Shown here: positions 50,580-59,534 of the stretch, in pieces
Numbering within the stretch: the first letter of the stretch is position 1
How the letters are laid out: the number at the start of each line of letters is the position of its first letter
From: Chromobacterium sinusclupearum
GTDB taxonomy: Bacteria > Pseudomonadota > Gammaproteobacteria > Burkholderiales > Chromobacteriaceae
Direction of reading: 5' to 3'
Assembly: GCF_002902845.1 (NCBI RefSeq)
Contig: NZ_PPTF01000026.1
Location: 1-59,562, forward strand
DNA: 59,562 nt
Program-made: the position numbers and the translations under genes
Notes under the pieces: generated by a model
What the model saw: only the letters and a program-made list of their open reading frames with translations
Databases searched by the model: none
What the model was told of the DNA's origin: nothing

Positions 50580-52256
50580 ATGAAACACTCTTGGTTATTT
50601 TTCGGCTTGCTATGTTGCGCCGGCCCGCTGCGAGCGGAAACCCACCCCTTGCCCTCGGATTTGCGGATGGGGGATGACGATGCCCGGCGTTTGCTGCAGG
50701 ACTCCAGCCGACAATTCGACGATTTGATCCGGCAGCAAAAGCTGCGCCAGTTGCAAGGCGGCGGCAGCGCGGCGGAAACCTCCAGGCAACCGGTGGCGGC
50801 CGGCGAGGCTTGCCTGCCGGTGACGGGTGTGCGCCTGGCGGGCATCACCTTGTTGACGCATGAGGAAGTTGCCGCGCTGGGACTGCCCCAGGGCGATTGC
50901 CTGGACGTCGGCGAGTTGAACCGCTTCAGCCGCGCGTTGACCGCGCTTTACCTCGACAAAGGCTATATCGCCGCGCGGGTGTTGGCCGAGGGGCCGAACG
51001 CGAATGGCGTGCTGACGCTGCGCGCGGTGGAGGGGCGGGTGGCGGCGATCCGCAGCGACGATGCCGCCTTGCGGCCCGGCAATCTGTTCCCCGGCATGCA
51101 GGGCAAGCCGCTGAATGTGCATGATCTGGACCAGGGCTTGGATCAGGCCAACCGGCTGCGCTCCAATCACGCGACGGTGGATGTGCTGCCCGGCGACGGC
51201 ATAGGCGATTCCATCTTGCAGTTGCACAATCAGCCGGACTCGCGCCTGGCGGGCGGGCTGACGCTGGACAATACCGGGCGGGCGTCCACCGGGCGCATCC
51301 AGGCCGGCGCCAACCTGGGCTGGGACAATGTCACCGGTTGGTCCGACTTCCTCAGCCTGTCGGCGCAGACCACCACGGAAAATCCCGCGCTGCGGCACAG
51401 CCGCAGCGAGTCGCTATTCTATTCGCTGCCTTATGGCTACTGGACGGCCAGCGCTTTCGCCAGCCGCTCCGATTATTTGAACCCCTTGCAGCTGGCGTAT
51501 AGCGCGGTGCAACTGTCCGGCTCCACCGTGCAGAGCGGCTTGCGGCTGGACCGCGTGCTGACGCGCGACCAGGGGCATATCCTGACCGCGGACCTGCAAT
51601 TGACGCAAAAGCGCGTGCGCAACTATCTGCAGGATGCCGAGATTCCAGTCAGCAGCCCCAGCCTGACCGTGCTGGAGGCCGGGCTGTCGAGGATGACGGT
51701 GCTGTCGGGCGGCGTGTTGCAACTGGAGGGCGGCTTGCAGCGCGGCACGCGCTGGATGGGCGCGGATGGGCAGGACACGCGCTTCCCCGGCACGCCTAAT
51801 CCGCAGTTTCTCAAGCTGCGCCTCAGCGCCAATTGGCTGCAGACCTTCGCCTGGCCGGGCGGGCCGTTCCAACTGCAATCCAGCCTTTCCGGCCAAGCCA
51901 GTCGCGACCGGCTGCCCGGCGTCGAGCAGCTGGATATCGCCGACAGCAGCGCGGTGCGCGGTTTCCGCAATAATGCCTTGCCTGCCGAAACCGGCTGGTA
52001 CTGGCGCAATACCTTGTCGCGGCGTTGGCAGCTTGGCGCCTTCGCCGTCACGCCGCGGCTGGGTTTGGATGGCGGCCGGGTATTGCAGCGCGGCGGCAAC
52101 GAGACCTGGCAGGACATCGCCGGCGCGGATATCGGGATGGCGCTGACGCGGGGCGGTCTGACGCTGGATCTGGATTACAGCCGCCCGCTGCGCCAGCCGC
52201 AGGGCTGGTTGCCGGAAGGGCACATCCTGTTTGCGCGGCTGGCGTGGCAGTGGTGA
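50580..52256 (+). CDS. Two-partner secretion outer-membrane transporter TpsB (ShlB/FhaC-like)
   Basis: Omp85-type pore of 558 residues that exports its TpsA partner. The ATG at 50580 begins the signal peptide (MKHSWLFFGLLCCAGPLRAE); the frame is open before it. POTRA regions span about 75-240 (LDVGELNRFSRALTALYLDK, GYIAARVL, VLTLRAVEGRVAAI). The 16-stranded barrel follows and includes the conserved VRGF motif in SSAVRGFRNNALPAETGWYW. It ends at the usual aromatic residue (ARLAWQW). The tpsA gene lies 167 bp downstream. Confidence 0.93.
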   Translation: MKHSWLFFGLLCCAGPLRAETHPLPSDLRMGDDDARRLLQDSSRQFDDLIRQQKLRQLQGGGSAAETSRQPVAAGEACLPVTGVRLAGITLLTHEEVAALGLPQGDCLDVGELNRFSRALTALYLDKGYIAARVLAEGPNANGVLTLRAVEGRVAAIRSDDAALRPGNLFPGMQGKPLNVHDLDQGLDQANRLRSNHATVDVLPGDGIGDSILQLHNQPDSRLAGGLTLDNTGRASTGRIQAGANLGWDNVTGWSDFLSLSAQTTTENPALRHSRSESLFYSLPYGYWTASAFASRSDYLNPLQLAYSAVQLSGSTVQSGLRLDRVLTRDQGHILTADLQLTQKRVRNYLQDAEIPVSSPSLTVLEAGLSRMTVLSGGVLQLEGGLQRGTRWMGADGQDTRFPGTPNPQFLKLRLSANWLQTFAWPGGPFQLQSSLSGQASRDRLPGVEQLDIADSSAVRGFRNNALPAETGWYWRNTLSRRWQLGAFAVTPRLGLDGGRVLQRGGNETWQDIAGADIGMALTRGGLTLDLDYSRPLRQPQGWLPEGHILFARLAWQW

Positions 52257-52422
52257 GGGCAAAGTGTTGTAAATGCGCGGAAAATAATTGAAATAATATT
52301 GTAAAATTGTGTTTCGATTGATTTGATTTAAAAAACCCCTTAGATTCCAAACTAAACACTTGTTTTATTTGGTCGCAGGCCACGTCAAGAGGGCCGACGA
52401 ACCTGGATTCGAGGGGATGATG
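52257..52422 (+). promoter_or_regulatory. AT-rich leader between tpsB and tpsA
   Basis: The stretch 52261-52375 is strongly AT-rich against GC-rich neighbours, with A/T runs and several ATT/AAT steps. It could be a separate tpsA promoter and a target for H-NS/MvaT-like silencing. The tpsA ribosome-binding site GAGGGG is at 52411-52416. Confidence 0.45.
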
Positions 52423-55400
52423 ATGAAAAAAAGCAGATTCGATTTGTCCGTGAGCGGCAAAATCGCCGCGGCGCTGACGCTGGCCTTCGTGCTGGCCGAT
52501 GCGGTTCAGGCTGGCGGCATCGTGGCCGCCGGCGGCAATGGCCAGCAGCCGCAGGTTTCCACTGCCGGCAATGGCGCGCAGGTGATCAACATCACCGCGC
52601 CGACGGCCGGCGGGGTGTCGGTCAACCAGTACCAGGACTTCAATGTCGGCAAGCCGGGCGCGGTGTTCAACAACGCCTTGCAGGCCGGCCAGTCGCAGTT
52701 GGCGGGCCAACTGGGCGCCAATGCCCAGCTTGGCGGCAACCAGGCCAGCGTGATCCTGAACGAGGTAGTCAGCCGCAACCCGTCCTTGCTGTTGGGCAAG
52801 CAGGAAGTCTTCGGCAAGGCGGCCGACTATGTGCTGGCCAACCCCAACGGCATCGCCTGCAACGGCTGCGGCTTCATCAACATCCCCCGCGCCTCCCTGG
52901 TGGTGGGCGCCGCCAATCTGCAAAACGGCGCCATCTCTTCACTGCAGGCGGCCAATAACGGCAACGCGCTCAGCATCAATGGCGGTGGCGCGTCCGGCGT
53001 CAACGTGCTGGACCTGATTGCGCCGCGTCTCGATATCCGCGGCAATGTTTCCGCAAACGACGCCATCCGCGTCCGCGCCGGCTTCAATACCGTCGATTAC
53101 GCCAGCGGCCAGATCACTGCCACCGCCGCCGCTCCGGACGGCGTGGGCAAGCTGGACAGTTACTTCCTGGGCGCCATGCAGGCGGGCCGGATCAATATCG
53201 TCAGCACCGCGGCCGGCGCCGGCGTGAACGTTGGCGGCAATCTGTCCGGCGGCGACGAACTGACGGTCAATTCCGCCGGTGCGCTGGCGGTGCAGGCGGC
53301 CCAGCTTAAGGGCAAGCAGCTGGCGTTGAACGGCGCCAGCGTGGACATCTCCGGCCGCGTCGACAGCGAAACCAGCAACGACAGCAAGCATGACGAAAGC
53401 TGGTTCATCTGGAAGACCGGCGAGAGCAACAGCGCGTCCAGCAAGACCGATGCCAGCGTCAAGCGCGCGTCTCTGCAGGGCGACAATGTGTCGATCAGCG
53501 CCAGCGGCAACGCCCATGTCGGCGCGGCCGACATCCAGGGCCAGGACGTCAAGCTGTCCGCCGCCAGCGTCAATCTGGACGGCCAGCTGGCGCAAAGCAG
53601 CGCCAGCAGCAGCGACCACGCCTGGAAGAATTCCTGGGCATTCAACCAGGACAAGAGCAGCGCCACCCAGGAGCAATCGGTGGCGCGCATCAAGGCCGGC
53701 CACGACGCGGACATCTCCAGCACCGGCGGCGACATCGCCATCGCCGGCGCCAGCGTACAGGCCGGCAACAATCTCAAACTGAACGCCGTGGGCGGCGTTC
53801 AATTGTCTGCGTTGACCGAAACCGATACCAGCAGCGACGTCGGCAATCGCAAGAACGACGGCGCGGCGCTGGAAACCGGCAGCTGGAACAACAGCAGCTC
53901 GCAGCAGCGCTTGGTGCAGGCGCAATTGCGCGCCGGCAACGCGCTGGGCGTGAGCGCCAGCGGCGACATCAACGGCCAGGCCGCCATTCTGCAATCCGGC
54001 GGCGACGCCATCCTGTCCGCCCAGGGCAAAGCCACGCTGGCGACGCAAACCAGCGCCAACAGCAGCAGCGTGCAGAACGGCAAGACCTACTGGGGCGGCA
54101 TCGGCGGAGGCGGCAACCAGAACAACAGCAATAGCGCCACCCTCAATACCGGCAGTGCGGTGAACGCCGGCGGCAAGCTGTTCATCAACGGCGACGCCGG
54201 CATCGCCATCAACGGCAGCCAGGCCAAGGGCGCGCAGGGCGCATACGCCAAGACCCAGTCCGGCGGCGTGGTGATCGACAGCGCGCTGGATCTGACGCAG
54301 ACCGATACCGACCAGCGCACCGGCACCGCGTTCAATATCACCAGCAGCTCCAGCAAGGGCAGCAGCAGTCAGCAAACGGCGGTCGGTTCGGCGTTGAAGT
54401 CCGATGCCGATCTGCAGCTGATCTCCGCCGGCGACGTGGCGGTGACGGGCAGCCTGCTCAAGGCCGCGCAGGCGCTGGACATCCAGGCGGTGGGCGACAT
54501 CAAGGTGGCGAGCCAGGCATCCGAAACCCATAGCCAATCCAGCGACACCCAATTGGCGCTGCGCGGCGTCGGCGCCGAAACCGGCGACAAGCAATACAGC
54601 GGCGGCGTGCGGCTGGAACATACCAGCACGGACCAGCAACTGGACCAGACCAGCCAAAGCGGCTCGCAGCTGTCCGGGGGCAGCGTCAAGCTGGCGGCCG
54701 GCAATGATCTGACGGTGACGGGGTCCAAGCTGGAGAGCGCGGGCGACGCCAGCCTCGCCGGCCAGAACGTCAGCCTGAACGCGGCGCAGAACACGAGTCA
54801 CAGCGACAAGGCCACCACCGTGACCGGTGGCGGCCTGTACCTGACCGGCGGGCTGGACAAGGCCGGCGCCGGCATCGAGTTCGGCCAGAACAGCAATCGC
54901 ACCGTCAGCGACGGCAGCACCGCCCAGGCGACCGAAGTGAAGACCGGCGGCAAGCTGGACATCACCGCCGGCAACGGCATGGGCGGCGTGCAGAACCAGG
55001 GCAGCCAGATCAAGTCCGGCGGCGCGGTGAACATCACCGCGGGCGACGTCAGCAACCAAGCGGCCGTCAACCAACAATCAACCCAGCAGACCAGCAGCCA
55101 TTGGGGCGTGGATGTCGGCGTCAATGTCGATTACAGCGGCATCACCCGTCCCATAGCCAATGCAGGCGGCAGCGTGGCCAAGGGCGATGTGGCCGGCGCG
55201 GCCGGCCAGGCGGCCAATCTCGGCGCGGCCAATCTGGGCGTGGACGTCAGCGCTACGGGCGGCAGCGGCAAATCGCAAAGCCAGAGCAGCACCGCGCAGG
55301 CCACCAGCATTGCCGGGGCGTCGGTCAATGTGACTGCCGGCGGCGCGTTGAATGATCAGGCAACCCAGTACCAGGCGACGCAAGGCCCAGTCAGCATCAG

Positions 55401-57321
55401 CGCGGACAGCCACCAGATGACGGCGGCGGCCAATACCCAGAGCCAGAGCAGCCAGAGCAGCGAAGGCGGCGCCACGGTGCGTGTTTACACCACGACAGGC
55501 GAGGACATCAACGTCAAGGGCAGCGGCCAGGGCAGCTACAGCAGCAGCCAGAGCGCGTCCAGCAACGCGGTGACCGGCTCCATCCAGTCCACCGGCGGCG
55601 TGAGCATCAAGGTGAACAATGATGCGAGCTACCAGGGCGCGGCCATCAACGGCGGCAGCGGCCAGGCCAGCATCCAGGCCGGCGGCAAGCTCGCCCTGAC
55701 CCAGGCCGACAATACCAGCAGCAGCCAACAGCATGCGGTGGGCGGCGCGGCGGGTTTGACCATCAGCACCAGTCCGATCGATGGCGGCAACAAACTCGGC
55801 GGCAGCGGCAATCTGGCGGTCAACAACCAGCAGAGCCAGGCAGCCAGCAGCCAGGCGGTGACCGGCTCGGTGCAGTCGGCCGGCGGCATCGCGCTGACAT
55901 CCGGCAATGGCTTGACCGTGCAGGGCGGCAGCCTCGCCAGCGGCGGCGACATCAAGCTGCAGTCCGACGGCAAGGTGAGCCTGCAGGCGGCCAATGGCAG
56001 CGACAGCAAAACCGGCAGCGGCTGGGGCTTCAGCGTCAACGCCGGCGGCAACAACAGCAATGGCAAGGATGCGTCGGCCAAGGGCTTCAATGTGGGCGGC
56101 GGCATGCAGCTGTCCAGCCAGAATGAAGCCAACACCGCGCAGTCCGGCACCCAGGTGACAAGCGGCGGCGCCTTGAGCGTCAGCAGCGGCGCCACCGGCA
56201 ACAACGCGGTTGCGCTGCAAGGCAGCCAGTTGACCGGCAAAACGGTCAACGTGAGCGCCGACAATGGCGGCATCAGCCTGCAATCGGCGCAGAACGGCAG
56301 CCAGAAGAATGACTGGAGCGCCAATGCCAATCTGGGCGGCGGGGCAGGCAACAGCGTGGCCAAGGAAAACGGCCAGCCCAAGGCCGACGGCGCGAGCAAG
56401 ACCTATCAGGCGAACGGCGGCTTTGATGTCAAAGTCGATCAGCAGGACAAGCTGACCAACGCCAACGCCGCCATCAAGGGCGATCAAGTCAATCTGAAGG
56501 CCGATGGCCAATTGACGCTGGCCGGCGGCAACATCAACGCCGGCAAGGTGGATGGCAGCATCGGCGGCAATGTGGTGGTGCAGAGCCAGCAGGACCGCAA
56601 CAACAGCAATCATGTCGAGGTGGGCCTGAACGTCAATAGTTCCAACGCCAAGAACCCCAGCCTGGTGGATCAGGCGGCCAATCTGACCGGCCCGCTGTCC
56701 GACAAGGTGAAGGAAAAGGCGACCGACGCGGTGAATACCGCGGCCGACAAGGTGGAAGACAAGTACAACAGCTTCGCCTTCAAGAACGGCCTGAAGGAAG
56801 ACACCACCCAGCCGGTGGCGTTCAACAAGGATGCGAACGGCGGCAGCGTGACGCTGCCGGCGCAGCCGACCAGCGGCGAGGCCAAATCCGGCGTGGTGGA
56901 CAGCGCCTTGCGCAAAGGCGGCAATACCTTGAAGGACAAGCTGCTGAACCCGCAGGATAAAGGCACCCAGGTGTCCGCCGTGATCGACGTCAGCGTCAAG
57001 TCCGACAATGGCGTGGGTACGGTCAGCGCGATCAGCGGCGACCAGGGCGTCAACCTGGCGGTGGGCGGCAAAGTGCAACTGACCGGCGGCCGGATCGATT
57101 CCAGCGCCGGCAAGGTGAGCCTGGGCGATGCCAAGGTGGAGACTGCCAATATCCAGACCAGCAGCTACACCGGCACCGGCGGCGTCAAGCTGGACGGCAC
57201 GCCGGCGGCCATCATCCAGCAAGCAGTCAAGGACGTGACTTCCGGCAAGGCGCCGCTGATGCATGTCGATATCGACAATCAGAAGCAGGCGGTGACCGGG
57301 GCGGTGAAGTCGGGCACTTGA
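52423..57321 (+). CDS. Two-partner secretion exoprotein TpsA, filamentous haemagglutinin-like
   Basis: A secreted beta-helical adhesin or haemolysin-like protein, 1632 residues. Of three adjacent ATGs the one at 52423 has the best spacing from GAGGGG. A long signal segment ends near ADAVQAG. The TPS domain (about 30-250) includes VNQYQDFNVGKPGAVFNNAL and the NPNGI box followed by CNGCGFINIPRASLVVG. The rest is Ser/Gly/Ala/Asn/Gln-rich haemagglutinin-type repeats. The C-terminus (VDIDNQKQAVTGAVKSGT) shows no toxin domain, no VENN motif, and no immunity gene follows. An adhesin role is thus more likely than contact-dependent inhibition. Confidence 0.9.
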   Translation: MKKSRFDLSVSGKIAAALTLAFVLADAVQAGGIVAAGGNGQQPQVSTAGNGAQVINITAPTAGGVSVNQYQDFNVGKPGAVFNNALQAGQSQLAGQLGANAQLGGNQASVILNEVVSRNPSLLLGKQEVFGKAADYVLANPNGIACNGCGFINIPRASLVVGAANLQNGAISSLQAANNGNALSINGGGASGVNVLDLIAPRLDIRGNVSANDAIRVRAGFNTVDYASGQITATAAAPDGVGKLDSYFLGAMQAGRINIVSTAAGAGVNVGGNLSGGDELTVNSAGALAVQAAQLKGKQLALNGASVDISGRVDSETSNDSKHDESWFIWKTGESNSASSKTDASVKRASLQGDNVSISASGNAHVGAADIQGQDVKLSAASVNLDGQLAQSSASSSDHAWKNSWAFNQDKSSATQEQSVARIKAGHDADISSTGGDIAIAGASVQAGNNLKLNAVGGVQLSALTETDTSSDVGNRKNDGAALETGSWNNSSSQQRLVQAQLRAGNALGVSASGDINGQAAILQSGGDAILSAQGKATLATQTSANSSSVQNGKTYWGGIGGGGNQNNSNSATLNTGSAVNAGGKLFINGDAGIAINGSQAKGAQGAYAKTQSGGVVIDSALDLTQTDTDQRTGTAFNITSSSSKGSSSQQTAVGSALKSDADLQLISAGDVAVTGSLLKAAQALDIQAVGDIKVASQASETHSQSSDTQLALRGVGAETGDKQYSGGVRLEHTSTDQQLDQTSQSGSQLSGGSVKLAAGNDLTVTGSKLESAGDASLAGQNVSLNAAQNTSHSDKATTVTGGGLYLTGGLDKAGAGIEFGQNSNRTVSDGSTAQATEVKTGGKLDITAGNGMGGVQNQGSQIKSGGAVNITAGDVSNQAAVNQQSTQQTSSHWGVDVGVNVDYSGITRPIANAGGSVAKGDVAGAAGQAANLGAANLGVDVSATGGSGKSQSQSSTAQATSIAGASVNVTAGGALNDQATQYQATQGPVSISADSHQMTAAANTQSQSSQSSEGGATVRVYTTTGEDINVKGSGQGSYSSSQSASSNAVTGSIQSTGGVSIKVNNDASYQGAAINGGSGQASIQAGGKLALTQADNTSSSQQHAVGGAAGLTISTSPIDGGNKLGGSGNLAVNNQQSQAASSQAVTGSVQSAGGIALTSGNGLTVQGGSLASGGDIKLQSDGKVSLQAANGSDSKTGSGWGFSVNAGGNNSNGKDASAKGFNVGGGMQLSSQNEANTAQSGTQVTSGGALSVSSGATGNNAVALQGSQLTGKTVNVSADNGGISLQSAQNGSQKNDWSANANLGGGAGNSVAKENGQPKADGASKTYQANGGFDVKVDQQDKLTNANAAIKGDQVNLKADGQLTLAGGNINAGKVDGSIGGNVVVQSQQDRNNSNHVEVGLNVNSSNAKNPSLVDQAANLTGPLSDKVKEKATDAVNTAADKVEDKYNSFAFKNGLKEDTTQPVAFNKDANGGSVTLPAQPTSGEAKSGVVDSALRKGGNTLKDKLLNPQDKGTQVSAVIDVSVKSDNGVGTVSAISGDQGVNLAVGGKVQLTGGRIDSSAGKVSLGDAKVETANIQTSSYTGTGGVKLDGTPAAIIQQAVKDVTSGKAPLMHVDIDNQKQAVTGAVKSGT

Positions 57322-57346
57322 GCAGGGCGTTCCGCCTTGCGCAATC

Positions 57347-57375
57347 AAAAACGGCAGCCAGTGGCTGCCGTTTTT
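57347..57375. terminator. Bidirectional terminator after tpsA
   Basis: A 13-bp perfect stem (57347-57359 / 57363-57375) with a 3-base loop has A- and T-runs on its flanks. It serves tpsA and the convergent pirin gene. Confidence 0.92.
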
Positions 57376-57386
57376 CGTGGCGCGGA

Positions 57387-58226
57387 TCAGAACCGGCCTT
57401 CGCTGTAATCCTCCATCGCCTGCTCGATTTCCTGGCGCGTATTCATCACGAACGGTCCCCATTGCGCGATGGGCTCGTTCAGCGGTCTGGCGGCCAATAC
57501 CAGCAAGCGGCTTTCCGCGCTGCCGTTGAGAAGCTCGACGCCGTCTCCGTCATTGTCCAGCACGGCGAGCTGGCGCTCTCCCATCACGCTGTCCGCCGCC
57601 TGCACCGCCCCCTGGTAAAGATACAGGAAGGCGTGGTGGCCGGATGGCAGCGGCAGCCATAGGCGATTGCCTGGACGCAGCGCGATGTCCAGGTATAGCG
57701 GGTCGGTCACCGGGCGCTCGATCGCGCCTTGGCGGCCGTCGAAGCGGCCCGCCAGCAGCTTCAAGGTGTTGCCGTCCGCGTCTTGCCATTGCGGGATATC
57801 CGCTGCCGGGATGTCGCGGTAGCTTGGCGCGGCCATCTTGTCGGCGGCCGGCAAGTTGATCCACAGCTGGAAGCCATGCATCAGCCCATCCTGCTGCTCC
57901 GGGATTTCCGAGTGAACGATGCCGCGTCCAGCCGTCATCCATTGCATGCCGCCCGGGCCGAGCAGGCCTTCGTTGCCGGCGTTGTCGCGGTGGCGCATGC
58001 GGCCATCCAGCATATAGGTCACGGTTTCAAAGCCGCGGTGCGGGTGGCTGGGGAAACCGGCGATGTAATCGTCCGGGTTGTCGGAGCGGAACTCATCCAG
58101 CATCAGGAACGGGTCGAGCCGCCGTTGCAACGATTGGCTCAGCACCCGCTGCAAGCGCACGCCGGCGCCGTCTGAGACTTCGCGGCCGTTGACCAGTTGT
58201 TCGACTTTTCTGCTAAGGGCGGGCAT
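57387..58226 (-). CDS. Pirin-family protein
   Basis: A 279-residue bicupin. The ATG at 58226 has AGGAG six bases upstream; the in-frame ATG at 58232 abuts it. Metal-ligand residues are seen in GFPSHPHRGFETVTYMLDG (two His), then MRHRDNAG and GRGIVHSE (His, Glu). Bacterial pirins act as quercetinase-like dioxygenases or bind metabolic enzymes; which applies here is open. Single gene. Confidence 0.92.
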   Translation of the reverse strand: MPALSRKVEQLVNGREVSDGAGVRLQRVLSQSLQRRLDPFLMLDEFRSDNPDDYIAGFPSHPHRGFETVTYMLDGRMRHRDNAGNEGLLGPGGMQWMTAGRGIVHSEIPEQQDGLMHGFQLWINLPAADKMAAPSYRDIPAADIPQWQDADGNTLKLLAGRFDGRQGAIERPVTDPLYLDIALRPGNRLWLPLPSGHHAFLYLYQGAVQAADSVMGERQLAVLDNDGDGVELLNGSAESRLLVLAARPLNEPIAQWGPFVMNTRQEIEQAMEDYSEGRF

Positions 58227-58589
58227 GGCCATCTCCTGTTCCGAGTTTGATGCTGCCATTTTCCTGGTGGAAAAATAGATTAAAAAGCGCAAAATTTAGT
58301 GGTTAATGATCGGAAAATTAGATGCTTTAGGCTGCCAAGAACGCATCTGGCAGCAATGGCTGCACGGCAAGCCGTTGTGGAGGAGGGCGGTGTTGCCTGG
58401 GCTGCGGAGGGGCGGCATCGCAGCCGGTATCGGTTGGTGGCGATGCCGCGGCTGCGCAAGCGATGGGCGTGGGTTTGCCGCTGCGCGCGGCATCGAGCCG
58501 CGTGACCGACGGCCGCCGGCAAGCCGGCGAGGCGCGCAAGGCCGCGCTATGGCTGGCGCAGGATGAGCCTTTGCGCCATGCGGCGGCGG
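58227..58589. other. 363-bp gap with no convincing gene
   Basis: The first 90 bp upstream of pirin are AT-rich and hold its promoter. From about 58330 to 58589 the DNA is GC-rich. Open frames exist in several phases, but none has a ribosome-binding site or a recognised pattern. A decayed gene remnant is possible (the phase reading AAQAMGVGLPLRAAS near 58449 looks most protein-like), but it cannot be supported. Confidence 0.4.
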
Positions 58590-59264
58590 TCAGTGATTGG
58601 CCTGCTGGCCCTTCAGATAGCTTTCCAGCGCGTGGCCGGCGGACAGGATGTGGAAGCGCAGGAACTCGGCAGCCTCGTCCGCCTTGCCTTGGCGGCACAG
58701 TTCCAGCAGGCGGGTGTGTTCCTCGTGGGCCCGCTCCATGGTGCGGGTGAACAGGATCTGCATGCGGGTATAGCGGTCGGTCTTGTTGTGCAGCTGCTCG
58801 ATCAGCGCCAGGGTATTGGGGCGGCGCGCGGCGCGGTACAGGGCCAGATGGAAGCGGGAGTTGATCTCGCCCCAGTGGCGCACATCGTTGTTGTTCAGCG
58901 CCACTTCGAATTCGCGCAGCGTCTGCTGGGCGGCGTCCAGGTCCGCCGCGCTTTGACAGGAGATGGCGGCTTTCAGCAGCGAGCATTCCAGCATGGCCCG
59001 CACTTCCAGCAGCTCCAGAATGTCTTCCAGCGACAGCTTGGACACCAGGGCGCCCTTGTGGTCGATGATCTGGATCAGTCCCTCCGCCTCGAGCTGGCGC
59101 AGCGCCTCGCGCACCGGCACACGGCTGACGCCGTATTCGTGGGACAGCGCCTCTTGGCGCAATTGTTGGCCGTCAGCGAATTCGCCCGACAGAATGCGGC
59201 GGCGCAGGGATTCGGTGACGGCACTGGTAAGCGTCTGGCGCTTGATCGGCTGCAGGGTGGTCAT
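58590..59264 (-). CDS. GntR-family regulator, FadR/FCD subfamily
   Basis: A 224-residue transcription factor. The winged HTH (about 10-75) shows LRRRILSGEFADGQQLRQEA, then YGVSRVPVREALRQLEAEGL. The all-helical FCD domain (about 85-215) has metal-ligand-type positions in the EINSRFHLALYRAARR and HEEHTRLLELCRQGKADEA segments. Such regulators usually respond to carboxylic acids or sugars acids. No target genes lie next to it in the window, but a fitting operator sits just upstream of its own start. Confidence 0.9.
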   Translation of the reverse strand: MTTLQPIKRQTLTSAVTESLRRRILSGEFADGQQLRQEALSHEYGVSRVPVREALRQLEAEGLIQIIDHKGALVSKLSLEDILELLEVRAMLECSLLKAAISCQSAADLDAAQQTLREFEVALNNNDVRHWGEINSRFHLALYRAARRPNTLALIEQLHNKTDRYTRMQILFTRTMERAHEEHTRLLELCRQGKADEAAEFLRFHILSAGHALESYLKGQQANH

Positions 59265-59294
59265 GGTGGGTGTCGTTATCTGTCAGTCAATCGG

Positions 59295-59310
59295 ATACAT
59301 GCAAATGTAT
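59295..59310. promoter_or_regulatory. Probable GntR/FCD operator
   Basis: ATACAT-GCAA-ATGTAT is a perfect 6-bp dyad 30 bp upstream of the GntR-type gene. Size and AT-rich palindromic form fit FadR-subfamily sites, so autoregulation is likely. Confidence 0.55.
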
Positions 59311-59393
59311 TCGATTATACGGAGCTTCCCTGTTCCGGCAAGCATCTAACTTGAATATTTTTGTCGCGAATCTGTAATTCGCGGAGGAGGGCA

Positions 59394-59423
59394 TGAAAAA
59401 AGCCCGACGGATCCGTCGGGCTT
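59394..59423 (-). terminator. Terminator after the tRNA-His gene
   Basis: A 12-bp self-complementary arm pair (59400-59411 / 59412-59423) gives a stem with a tight loop, followed on the minus strand by six T. It ends the tRNA transcript. Confidence 0.9.
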
Positions 59424-59431
59424 TGAATTTC

Positions 59432-59508
59432 TGGGGTGGATGATGGGACTCGAACCCACGACAACCGGAATCACAATCCGGGACTCTACCAACTGAGCTA
59501 CATCCACC
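59432..59508 (-). tRNA. tRNA-His (anticodon GTG)
   Basis: A complete 77-base cloverleaf on the minus strand. It includes the extra 5-prime G (-1) that marks tRNA-His and an encoded CCA end. The acceptor arm is GTGGATG/CATCCAC, the anticodon loop TTGTGAT gives GTG, and the T loop reads GGTTCGAGTCC. Confidence 0.96.
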
Positions 59509-59534
59509 GCTGGTGACGCGATGGCCGAAATCTT

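Noticed and set aside
52423..57321. Contact-dependent inhibition (CdiA) system
   Set aside because: No VENN motif, no C-terminal toxin and no immunity gene; the exoprotein is followed at once by a terminator.
52939..57462. Two very long open frames (712 and 794 codons) opposite tpsA
   Set aside because: They mirror the repeat-rich tpsA codons; Ala/Gly/Leu/Val-rich without any domain pattern or ribosome-binding site.
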